Below, one piece after another: positions 1 through 6,222 of a stretch of 15,122 bases of DNA. Position numbers and translations under genes: made by a program. How positions within the stretch are numbered: position 1 is the first letter of the stretch; every line of letters starts with the position of its first letter. Under the pieces are notes generated by a model. That model had not been told where the DNA came from and did not search any database. It saw only the letters and a list, made by a program, of their open reading frames with translations. The DNA is from a bacterium HR19 (lineage in GTDB: Bacteria; Calescibacteriota; Calescibacteriia; Calescibacteriales; Calescibacteriaceae), in NCBI GenBank assembly GCA_002898315.1, contig BEHV01000020.1, positions 1-15,122 on the forward strand. The letters are read 5' to 3'.

Positions 1-1
1 G

Positions 2-364
2 AGAGAGAAGGAGGTGGAAAGAGAGATGGTAGGAGAGGGAGGAGAGATAAACCTGCTTGAGATAGAGTTTTTCAGAAAAGCATACGAAAAAGTGCTTCAA
101 CAGGGCAAAGAAGAAGGTTTAAAGGAAGGAATCCAAAAAGGCTTAAGAGAGGGATTAAAAGAGGGATTAAAAGAAGGTTTAAAAGAAGGTTTAAAAGAAG
201 CGATAGAGTTAGTTTTACTATCAAAGTTTGGAGATAAGGCGAAGGGAGTTATAAAGAAAGTAAAGCAGATAGACGACCTCAAAAAGCTAAAAGAACTGAA
301 AAAGCAAGTTCTGAAAGTAAAAAGCTTAAAGGACTTTGAAAGAAAGTTGAATTCTAAAAGATAA
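2..364 (+). CDS. C-terminal part of an Rpn/PD-(D/E)XK-type nuclease-transposase family protein (5' end outside window or lost)
   Basis: The reading frame is open from base 2 to the stop at 362-364, so the gene probably begins before the window. GTG at 14 and ATG at 26, the latter behind AAGGAGG at 8-14, are possible internal starts. Counting from GTG 14, the visible 116 residues have a short helical lead (LLEIEFFRKAY), then eight tetrapeptides of the G-[LIK]-x-[EK] type at residues 31-62, then a Lys-rich helical tail (ELVLLSKFGDKAKG onward). This tail plan is known from the C-termini of Rpn-family recombination-promoting nucleases, where it follows an N-terminal PD-(D/E)XK domain. That catalytic domain is not visible here, so activity cannot be judged. 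The next gene is a broken toxin, so this end of the window looks like accessory DNA. The family assignment rests on the tail alone and is moderate. Confidence 0.55.
   Translation, partial: REKEVEREMVGEGGEINLLEIEFFRKAYEKVLQQGKEEGLKEGIQKGLREGLKEGLKEGLKEGLKEAIELVLLSKFGDKAKGVIKKVKQIDDLKKLKELKKQVLKVKSLKDFERKLNSKR
104..199 (+). repeat. Eight in-frame 12-bp tandem repeats
   Basis: Eight consecutive 12-bp units with the pattern GGnnnAAAAGAA run through the Rpn-like gene. The last two units are identical (GGTTTAAAAGAA) and earlier units have drifted. Each unit encodes one tetrapeptide such as GLKE. The near-identity of the 3' units suggests recent expansion by slippage or unequal exchange, while the 5' units look older. 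Confidence 0.85.
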
Positions 365-433
365 TCTCATTAATATCTGCTGAACAACGGAAGCATTTCT
401 CAGTGAAAATTGTTAGCTGAACCGAAAAAATAA

Positions 434-781
434 AAAAAGAAAGAGAGACTGCAAAAGGCTATTTTGATGGGGGCAAAGATTCTGATAAATGCTATAAGTT
501 ACTATGAGGTAAAGCGCGAGCTTTTAGCAGTTTCTGCAACCCGTAAGTTAGAGAAATTTGAAAATTTCTGTGAGAATTTTAGTTTAGCATTGCTGGACAG
601 CAAAGATATTTTTGATAAGTCAGCTCAAATCTACGCAGATTTGAAGAAAAAAGGAAAACTCATCAAAGATGCAGATATTTTGATTGCTTCTACAGTTATC
701 TCTAAAAATTCCATTCTTGTCTCAAACGATACTGATTTCAGTAAAATCTGAGAGTTTAAAATTGAAAACTTGTTTCAAATG
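434..781 (+). pseudogene. VapC-like PIN-domain ribonuclease toxin, 5'-truncated and interrupted by a stop
   Basis: The frame matches the middle and end of VapC/FitB-type PIN toxins: an ISYYEVKRELL segment, IYADLKKKGKLIKDADILIA, then a SNDTDF segment. VapC toxins cleave RNA with an acidic-residue metal site. The N-terminal strand carrying the first conserved Asp (usually LLDTN near residue 5) is missing, because an in-frame TAA at 431-433 closes the frame upstream. The TTG (464) and ATG (467) starts lie inside the fold. At 749-751 a TGA replaces what is normally a Gly codon before the last strand, and the frame continues as EFKIENLF, which resembles the usual VapC ending. Two independent lesions make this a dead gene. 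No VapB antitoxin is recognisable in 365-463. Confidence 0.7.
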
Positions 782-898
782 ATAACCTACGTTGTGAACT
801 TCTCTAAAATCTTTCCTTCAATTTAAAAATTTCAAAAGTTTTTCCTGATTTTTTCTACACTTTGCATAAACCTTTTTGGAGCGAGAAACTTTCTCATT

Positions 899-1939
899 AT
901 GAAAGCATGGGTTCTTGAAAAATTCGGCTATGATGGTATATCTTTTCGGGATTTTGATTTGGGTGAGCTTTCAGATGGCGAGGTTCTTGTGAGAGTTCTT
1001 GCCTGTGGTGTCTGCTACCGCGACATAATAGATATAGAAGGGGGATTCAAATACACCATTTTGCCAACTGTGCCGGGACACGAAATATGTGGAGTTGTTG
1101 AGAGTTTTAAAGATGATGGGCAGGTTCCTTTCTCAAAGGGTGATTTAGTTATATCACGGCATGGACCATTTTGCGGGAGATGCGAGCTCTGTCTTTCAGG
1201 GAGAGATAATCTCTGTCAGAGAGCAGGAAGATTCGTCCAGACCATGCCGGGAGGATATGCGGAGTATGTCAAAGCTCATTGGTCTGCTTTCGTCAAAGTT
1301 CCTGACTCTCTTGCGAAGAAATTTTCTCCATCTCATTTATCTATTGTTTTCTGCGCGGTTGGGACCGCTTTTCGTGCGATCTTCACTCAGGGAAATGTGA
1401 GACCTGGCGACTTTGTTCTTATCACGGGTGCCAGCGGGGGAGTTGGGATTCACGCAATCCAAATATGTAAATCTGCCTCCGCATATGTGATAGCTGTGAC
1501 TTCATCTGAAAGCAAAGCAAAAATTCTTGAAGATTTCGGAGCAGACTATGTTATCGTCTCAAAAGATATGAGATTTAACGAACAGGCTATGGCGATAACA
1601 AACGGAAGAGGTGTTGATGTCGTTATTGAAAATACCGGATCAGTGGGACTTGAAGGAGCTATAAGAAGCCTGAAATTAGGAGGAACGCTCGTTCTTATAG
1701 GAAATATAAAAGTAGATAGGTACTCACTCAATCCAGGAATGGTTATAGTAAGAGAGCTTAACTTAAAGGGGTCTGTTGGTATAAATAACAACGAGCTCCA
1801 AAAACTCTTTTCATTTATAGAGCAGGGGAAAGTAAAACCTATAATATCTGATGAGTTCCCACTTGCCAAAGCCCTTGAATCACACAAAGCACTGAAAGAA
1901 AAAAAGAGTATAGGAAGATTTGTCATAAGAGTGTCTTGA
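899..1939 (+). CDS. Zinc-dependent medium-chain dehydrogenase/reductase, acryloyl-CoA reductase-like
   Basis: This is a 346-residue alcohol dehydrogenase-type (MDR) enzyme using NAD(P)H. The N-terminal GroES-like domain has probable catalytic zinc ligands Cys39 (ACGVCYRD), His61 (PGHE) and Cys152. A structural zinc lobe is formed by Cys92, Cys95, Cys98 and Cys106. The Rossmann motif GASGGVG lies at 177-183. The CYRD variant of the usual CHTD motif and the GASGGVGIHAIQ stretch resemble the acryloyl-CoA reductases known from thermoacidophilic archaea, but the substrate cannot be read from sequence. Other MDR reductases (crotonyl-CoA or quinone type) are possible. The ATG follows only a weak GGAG at 878-881, about 17 bases away. 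It lies upstream of a hydrolase gene with its own strong ribosome site and probable promoter, so it may be monocistronic. Confidence 0.85.
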   Translation: MKAWVLEKFGYDGISFRDFDLGELSDGEVLVRVLACGVCYRDIIDIEGGFKYTILPTVPGHEICGVVESFKDDGQVPFSKGDLVISRHGPFCGRCELCLSGRDNLCQRAGRFVQTMPGGYAEYVKAHWSAFVKVPDSLAKKFSPSHLSIVFCAVGTAFRAIFTQGNVRPGDFVLITGASGGVGIHAIQICKSASAYVIAVTSSESKAKILEDFGADYVIVSKDMRFNEQAMAITNGRGVDVVIENTGSVGLEGAIRSLKLGGTLVLIGNIKVDRYSLNPGMVIVRELNLKGSVGINNNELQKLFSFIEQGKVKPIISDEFPLAKALESHKALKEKKSIGRFVIRVS

Positions 1940-2007
1940 TTTTGGAGAAAATTTTAGCGTAAATTTTGCGGAAGTTTTAAAACTCCTTAAATTAAGAAAA
2001 TATAGTT

Positions 2008-2037
2008 TTGACATTTTTTGCTTTTGAACGGTACTGT
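2008..2037 (+). promoter_or_regulatory. Candidate sigma-70-type promoter for the dienelactone hydrolase gene
   Basis: TTGACA at 2008-2013 is a perfect -35 element. TACTGT at 2032-2037, 18 bases downstream, is a mediocre -10. The start site would fall near 2044, some 37 bases before the ATG. This is a consensus match only. Confidence 0.4.
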
Positions 2038-2080
2038 TAATTTTTTAGTTTTCAGAAAATCAGAAAGGAGGTGATGAGGT

Positions 2081-2770
2081 ATGGGAAAGGAAATAAAGTT
2101 TGAGAAGGAGGGAGTTGAGGTCACAGGGTACTTTGCGTCTCCTCGTAAAAAAGCTCCGTGTGTGATTGTTTTGCATGAGTGGTGGGGTTTGAATGACCAG
2201 ATAAAGGGTGTGGTAGATAAACTTGCGAAAGAGGGTTTTGCTGCCTTCGCTCCTGATTTTTACAAAGGTAAAGTTGCTACAACTCCTGACGAAGCCGGAA
2301 AACTTATGACAGATATGTTTCAGAACAGATTAAAAGAAACTGAAAACTTGTTCAGAGCTTCTATCTCTTATATGAAAGCGTTTGAGAAGATTGAACCGAA
2401 GAAAATCGGGGTTATAGGGTTCTGCTGTGGTGGTTCCCTTACTATGTACTTCGCTTCGGTTTTTTCAGACGCTATAAATGTTGCTGTGCCTTACTATGGT
2501 ATTCCTCAGCTTGCCCCAGTAAAGCCCGAAAACATAAAAGTTCCTATTTTATTTATCCTTGCTGAAAAAGATGAGTTTGTGAATAACGATGATGTCATAG
2601 AGCTTGCAAAAAAGGTCTGGAAAAATGGAGTTGAGGTTCAGCTGAAGATTTATCCGGGTGTTTCACACGCTTTTGCGAACGAAAAGAGACCAGAAGTTTA
2701 TAATGGGTCCGCAGCGAAGGATGCATGGTCTCTTACAATATCATTCCTTAAAAAATACCTTTCCGCATAA
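2081..2770 (+). CDS. Dienelactone hydrolase family alpha/beta-hydrolase
   Basis: This 229-residue protein spans a full-length cytoplasmic DLH domain. The cysteine nucleophile motif is GFCCGG with Cys115. The catalytic Asp is probably Asp164 in AEKDEF and the His is His197 in SHAF. Glu33 in HEWWGL corresponds to the Glu that gates the cysteine in characterised dienelactone hydrolases. Characterised members hydrolyse cyclic lactone esters such as dienelactone, and many homologues act on unknown esters. No chlorocatechol pathway genes are nearby, so the substrate is unknown. The start is well supported by AAAGGAGGTGAT at 2064-2075, a nearly full-length Shine-Dalgarno match and the strongest in the window. 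The next gene starts 26 bases after the stop and is probably co-transcribed. Confidence 0.9.
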   Translation: MGKEIKFEKEGVEVTGYFASPRKKAPCVIVLHEWWGLNDQIKGVVDKLAKEGFAAFAPDFYKGKVATTPDEAGKLMTDMFQNRLKETENLFRASISYMKAFEKIEPKKIGVIGFCCGGSLTMYFASVFSDAINVAVPYYGIPQLAPVKPENIKVPILFILAEKDEFVNNDDVIELAKKVWKNGVEVQLKIYPGVSHAFANEKRPEVYNGSAAKDAWSLTISFLKKYLSA

Positions 2771-2796
2771 AATACGAACTTTCGGAAGATTTTCAG

Positions 2797-4029
2797 ATGA
2801 TATATGATTTTTCAAAGCGTTTCCGAGAACTGATAAAAGATGACGGAGGAAAAATAGTTCTATGTGTTCTTGATGGACTTGGGGGAATTCCATATAAAGA
2901 TGGAAGAAGCGAGCTTGAAGTAGCCAATACTCCTAACCTTGACTCTCTTGCGAAGGATTCATCAAAAGGTTTGCATATCCCCGTTGAGTTCGGAATAACT
3001 CCCGGCTCAGGTCCTTCTCACCTTGCTCTTTTCGGTTATGACCCGGTTGAGAACATAATCAAAAGAGGTATATTAGAAGCTCTCGGAATAGGGCTGGTTC
3101 CTAAACAAAACGAGATTTTTGCCAGGGGAAACTTTGCAAAGTGTGTTCAAGATGGGGATAAAATCAAAGTTCTTGATAGAAGAGCAGGCAGAATATCAAC
3201 AGAAGATAACAGGAAACTCGTTCAAATCCTTTCGGAGAAGATAAAAAAGATAGAAGATGTTGAGGTGAGTTTCTATACTGTTAAAGAACACAGGGTCTGT
3301 ATATCTTTCAGGGGAGAGAACTTATCTGATGATATAGGAGATACAGACCCACAGAAAGAAGGCGATTTTATCAGGTATCCTGCGGTAGTTGGAGAGGCGA
3401 CTTTTGAAAAAGAGAAGATGGCAAAAATAGCATATCAGCTCTCGCTCAAAATCTTTGAAGTTCTACATGATGAGGGCTTATGTATTCTTATGAGAGGTTT
3501 TTCAAAGGTTCCAGAAATAGAGAGTTTTCAGGAAAAGTGGAAGCTAAAAGCTCTCGCCATAGCAAGCTATCCTATGTACAGGGGTCTTGCTAAAATTCTG
3601 GGTATGGATGTTGCTGAAATTCCTTCTGGAACTCTGGAAGAGCAGATTGAGGTCATGAAAAAAAGTTTTAGTTCTTATGAATTTTTTTATTTCCACTTCA
3701 AGATGACCGATTCTGCCGGAGAAGATGGAAACTTTGACGAGAAGGTCAGGGCGATAGAGAGATTTGATTCTGTCCTTCCAAGCATTCTGGAGTTAAAGCC
3801 AGATGTCTTGGCTATAACTGGTGACCATTCAACACCTTCTAAAATTGCTGGGCACTCCTTCCATCCTGTTCCTCTTCTTATATATTCTGAAAAGAGAGCT
3901 TTCAGAGATGGTTTTGGGAGATTTACAGAGAGAGATTGTATGAAGGGGAGTTTGGGAACAATTTACGCTGTTCATCTTATGCCTCTTTTGCTTGCTCACG
4001 CGGGGCGACTTGAAAAATTCGGAGCGTAA
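2797..4029 (+). CDS. apgM: 2,3-bisphosphoglycerate-independent phosphoglycerate mutase, archaeal type
   Basis: This cytoplasmic enzyme interconverts 3- and 2-phosphoglycerate in glycolysis and gluconeogenesis. The 410 residues fit the ApgM subgroup of the alkaline-phosphatase superfamily, shorter than the roughly 510-residue GpmI. Visible motifs are VLDGLGG with metal-binding Asp26, TPGSGPSHLALFGYDP (68-83) holding the nucleophilic serine (Ser71 or Ser74), AGRISTED (130-137), the metal-site segment MTDSAGED with Asp305 and Asp310, TGDHSTPS with Asp343 and His344, and GHSFHPVP with His353 and His356. All expected metal-site motifs are present, so the enzyme should be active. The form was first described in archaea but also occurs in Aquificota and other bacteria. 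The ribosome site is weak, and the gene probably depends on read-through from the hydrolase gene upstream. Confidence 0.92.
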   Translation: MIYDFSKRFRELIKDDGGKIVLCVLDGLGGIPYKDGRSELEVANTPNLDSLAKDSSKGLHIPVEFGITPGSGPSHLALFGYDPVENIIKRGILEALGIGLVPKQNEIFARGNFAKCVQDGDKIKVLDRRAGRISTEDNRKLVQILSEKIKKIEDVEVSFYTVKEHRVCISFRGENLSDDIGDTDPQKEGDFIRYPAVVGEATFEKEKMAKIAYQLSLKIFEVLHDEGLCILMRGFSKVPEIESFQEKWKLKALAIASYPMYRGLAKILGMDVAEIPSGTLEEQIEVMKKSFSSYEFFYFHFKMTDSAGEDGNFDEKVRAIERFDSVLPSILELKPDVLAITGDHSTPSKIAGHSFHPVPLLIYSEKRAFRDGFGRFTERDCMKGSLGTIYAVHLMPLLLAHAGRLEKFGA

Positions 4030-4067
4030 AAGCATAAGGAAGAAACTATATAAATCTTCTGCTTGGC

Positions 4068-4085
4068 TTGGAATACTTTTTGCAC
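4068..4085 (+). promoter_or_regulatory. Sigma-54 (-24/-12) promoter for the doxX gene
   Basis: The sequence TTGGAATACTTTTTGCAC has GG at 4070-4071 and GC at 4082-4083, exactly 12 bases apart, as in the sigma-54 consensus TGGCAC-N5-TTGCA. Transcription should begin near 4095. That leaves a leader of about 30 bases containing AAAGGAGGT (4108-4116) before the ATG at 4125. The sequence TTTTTGCA is shared with the second candidate promoter at 4705-4720. Confidence 0.65.
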
Positions 4086-4124
4086 ATATCAATATGAACA
4101 TATGAACAAAGGAGGTAGAAGGTT

Positions 4125-4538
4125 ATGGATAAGATAAAAAAGTTAGGTTTTTTGATCGGGAGATTGATTGTAGGTTTGCTCTACATATTCTTTGGGTTAA
4201 GACTTTTTATTAACTTCAAAACGATGGTTCAATTAACTGCTCAAAAGCTCAGTATCTTTCCGGAGTTTGGCGTGTTCATAGCTGGAGTTCTTCTTATTGT
4301 TGGCGGCTTTACCATTCTTACAGGTTTTATGCCATGGTTGGGAGTTTTCTCTTTGGCTGTTTTTTATATTCCTGTAACTTTTATCATGCATGATTTTTGG
4401 AATTATCATGACCCTCAGATGAAAACCCAGGAGATAATTCACTTTCTGTTGAATATGACTCTTATGGGTTCTTCTCTTATGTTTCTTGCTATTCCAGAGC
4501 CATGGACTTTTTCACTGTCAAGAAGGAGCCGAAAATAA
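4125..4538 (+). CDS. DoxX-family four-helix membrane protein
   Basis: This is a 137-residue hydrophobic protein with about four membrane helices, near residues 8-28, 47-66, 70-88 and 104-123. The loop-helix signature VTFIMHDFWN (84-93), then TQEIIHFLLNMTLMG, is typical of bacterial DoxX-family proteins, and the tail is basic (SRRSRK). The name comes from the DoxD/DoxA thiosulfate:quinone oxidoreductase of Acidianus. Most bacterial DoxX proteins have no proven reaction and are linked to redox or stress functions. A strong ribosome site (AAAGGAGGT at 4108-4116) sits eight bases before the ATG. It lies between two candidate sigma-54 promoters and next to a nitrite-reductase operon, so shared control with that operon is likely, though a direct role in nitrite or NO metabolism is only an inference. 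Confidence 0.8.
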   Translation: MDKIKKLGFLIGRLIVGLLYIFFGLRLFINFKTMVQLTAQKLSIFPEFGVFIAGVLLIVGGFTILTGFMPWLGVFSLAVFYIPVTFIMHDFWNYHDPQMKTQEIIHFLLNMTLMGSSLMFLAIPEPWTFSLSRRSRK

Positions 4539-4543
4539 ACTCT

Positions 4544-4600
4544 TCTCATTTTTGGGATAGTTCGTCTCATTTTTGAGACAATCTATTTCACTTTTGAGAT
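4544..4600 (+). promoter_or_regulatory. Three phased inverted-repeat sites: probable upstream activator (enhancer) sequence
   Basis: Three 15-bp copies lie at 4544 (TCTCATTTTTGGGAT), 4565 (TCTCATTTTTGAGAC) and 4586 (TTTCACTTTTGAGAT), spaced exactly 21 bp apart, two helical turns. The central copy extends to a perfect 6-bp inverted repeat, GTCTCA-TTTT-TGAGAC. The set ends 106 bp before the -24 element of the porin promoter, in the usual range for an NtrC-type enhancer-binding activator. No T-tract follows, so a terminator is unlikely. The activator is not encoded in this window. Confidence 0.6.
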
Positions 4601-4642
4601 GAAGAGTTTCGGGGATGTATGGAGTACCTTTAAAATTCAATA

Positions 4643-4660
4643 TTTCATATAGATATGAAA
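4643..4660. promoter_or_regulatory. Palindrome between the enhancer sites and the porin promoter
   Basis: TTTCATATAGATATGAAA has perfect 8-bp arms around a 2-bp centre. Its core CATAT-NN-ATATG recurs at 4085-4096 as CATATCAATATG, overlapping the -12 and start region of the doxX promoter. It is a candidate operator for a dimeric regulator. No known consensus was recognised. Confidence 0.4.
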
Positions 4661-4704
4661 ATATGTGGAAATAAGAATTTAAAAACAAAGGGGGGTTTTA
4701 TGGG

Positions 4705-4720
4705 TGGAACACTTTTTGCA
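4705..4720 (+). promoter_or_regulatory. Sigma-54 (-24/-12) promoter for the porin-nir operon
   Basis: TGGAACACTTTTTGCA matches the sigma-54 consensus with one mismatch in the TGGCAC half (A for C). GG at 4706-4707 and GC at 4718-4719 have exactly ten bases between them. The predicted start is near 4731, immediately before the ATG at 4732, giving a leaderless mRNA. A competing reading exists: an AAAGGGGGG stretch at 4687-4695 precedes an ATG at 4700 that encodes a 7-residue peptide ending at 4723. Confidence 0.65.
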
Positions 4721-4731
4721 TAAATAATTGT

Positions 4732-6129
4732 ATGATGCGGTGGAGTATAAAAACAATCTTTCTTGGAGCTTTTGCGGTAATTTTACCTTCTCTTACTCAT
4801 CCTTTCATATCAAGAGCGTACCCCGACTCTGAATCTATATCATTTTCCGGAAGTTTCAGAACAAGAGGAGAGTTCAGAGATAATCTTGATATGAACTCAT
4901 CCCAAAATGACTCTTTTTCTTTTGTGAATATGCGTTTCAGATTCGGTCCAACTATAAAAATTGGAGAAAACTTAGAACTTAAAGGAACAATGCAGGACTC
5001 AAGAATTTTCGGAAGAGCTGCTTCTCTTATTTCGCAAGATTCACCATTAGAGGGAGTCAATTTTACAGCAACTAATTCTCGAAACCTTGAATCGTTAGAT
5101 ATAATAGAAGGTTTAGCTCTGCTGAAAAAATCATTTGAAAACTTTCAGATAAGCACTTCTATTGGGAGACAGAGATTGGCTTATGGAGAGCACCGAATTC
5201 TTGGAACTTTTGATTGGTCAAATGTTTCAAACTCTTTTGACGGTGTAAAAATATCGGGAATACACTCTGTTTTCAGAACAGATGTTCTGGGTTTTATCAT
5301 AAGAGAAAATTCTGTTGCAGAAGGAGCATCGGAAATCCCCCAGCCGAAAAGAAACAAAACCTCACTTCTCGGTATTTATAACTCTTTCAACCTTCCGGGA
5401 AAAAATAATTTAGATGTTTATCTTCTTTCTGTTATTGATGGAACAAAAGCAAATTACGCAGGCGTAGGTTTTGAAAATTACAAAAGAGAGGTTTCAAAAG
5501 ATGCTCTTATATTTGCTACTGGATTGAGATTTTCAGGAGAGAAACAAATAAGAGATTTCACTCCTTTTCTGGTTTTTGAGGGGGTATATGAGTTTGGCAG
5601 AGCTTGGGCAGATAAACTGAATTCTTTTGCTATATCAGGAAGAATTGGCACAAAAGTGAGTCCCTTGAAAGTTCGTGTGTTCGTTGAGTATGATTTAGCT
5701 CAGGGAACAACTGCAAAAGACAAGGAAAAAGGTATAAGAAGAACATTTTATAACTTTTTCCCAACGAATCACATTCACTATGGGTATGCCGATCTTTTTT
5801 CCTGGAAAAACATGCATGGTATCAGGTTAAATACAGGTTTTACTCCCTTTGAGAAAATTTCTCTGAGTTTTGACTTCTGGAAGTTCTGGCTATACACAAA
5901 TGAGGATTGGTGGTATAATGCTGGTCAGCTCGTCTTTTTGAGAGATAAGCTACCATATCCATCTCGTGATGCCGGCTCAGAACTTGACCTTACTCTTGAG
6001 GTTGAGCCGGTCAAGAATCTCAAAGTTGAATCAGGGTACTCCATCTTTTTCCCAGGAGAACTCCCAAGAAAACTTGGCAAAAACGACCCTATGCACTGGG
6101 TATTTTTGCAGTTTATGGTAAATTTCTGA
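4732..6129 (+). CDS. Alginate-export-type outer-membrane porin heading the nir operon
   Basis: This 465-residue protein has a Sec signal peptide (basic start, hydrophobic residues 8-20, likely cleavage near Ala29) followed by alternating beta-barrel strands. SGSFRTRGEFRDN (39-51), QDSRIFG and the GRQRLAYGEHRILGTFDWSN segment are hallmarks of the alginate_exp family. The C-terminal residue is Phe, in the FLQFMVNF ending expected for BAM-assembled barrels. The family includes AlgE, but many members head respiratory operons in bacteria that make no alginate. Here nirS follows 30 bases later, so passage of nitrite or another small anion is a reasonable inference. There is no ribosome site before ATG 4732 or ATG 4735 and no in-frame start upstream. 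Together with the promoter position, this suggests leaderless translation. Confidence 0.8.
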   Translation: MMRWSIKTIFLGAFAVILPSLTHPFISRAYPDSESISFSGSFRTRGEFRDNLDMNSSQNDSFSFVNMRFRFGPTIKIGENLELKGTMQDSRIFGRAASLISQDSPLEGVNFTATNSRNLESLDIIEGLALLKKSFENFQISTSIGRQRLAYGEHRILGTFDWSNVSNSFDGVKISGIHSVFRTDVLGFIIRENSVAEGASEIPQPKRNKTSLLGIYNSFNLPGKNNLDVYLLSVIDGTKANYAGVGFENYKREVSKDALIFATGLRFSGEKQIRDFTPFLVFEGVYEFGRAWADKLNSFAISGRIGTKVSPLKVRVFVEYDLAQGTTAKDKEKGIRRTFYNFFPTNHIHYGYADLFSWKNMHGIRLNTGFTPFEKISLSFDFWKFWLYTNEDWWYNAGQLVFLRDKLPYPSRDAGSELDLTLEVEPVKNLKVESGYSIFFPGELPRKLGKNDPMHWVFLQFMVNF

Positions 6130-6222
6130 AAAAAAAGAAAAGAAAGGAGGTTTGGAAAAATGAAATTAGAAGAAAGTAAAGAAAAAACGAAAACGGTGAA
6201 AGAAAATAAGGAGGTGTGTGAT

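Noticed and set aside
850-867. TTTTCTACACTTTGCATA before the zinc dehydrogenase, resembling the sigma-54 elements at 4068 and 4705
   Set aside because: The -12 half (TTTGCA) is present, but the -24 GG is replaced by TT, so it fails the essential GG-N10-GC rule.
1973-1984. AGTTTTAAAACT palindrome as a terminator after the dehydrogenase gene
   Set aside because: The stem is almost all A-T and no T-tract follows. An operator cannot be excluded but nothing supports it.
4540-4731. FNR/Dnr box (TTGAT-N4-ATCAA) expected before a nir operon
   Set aside because: No such site was seen in the 4539-4731 gap. The only strong signals are the 21-bp phased repeats, one palindrome and the sigma-54 elements.
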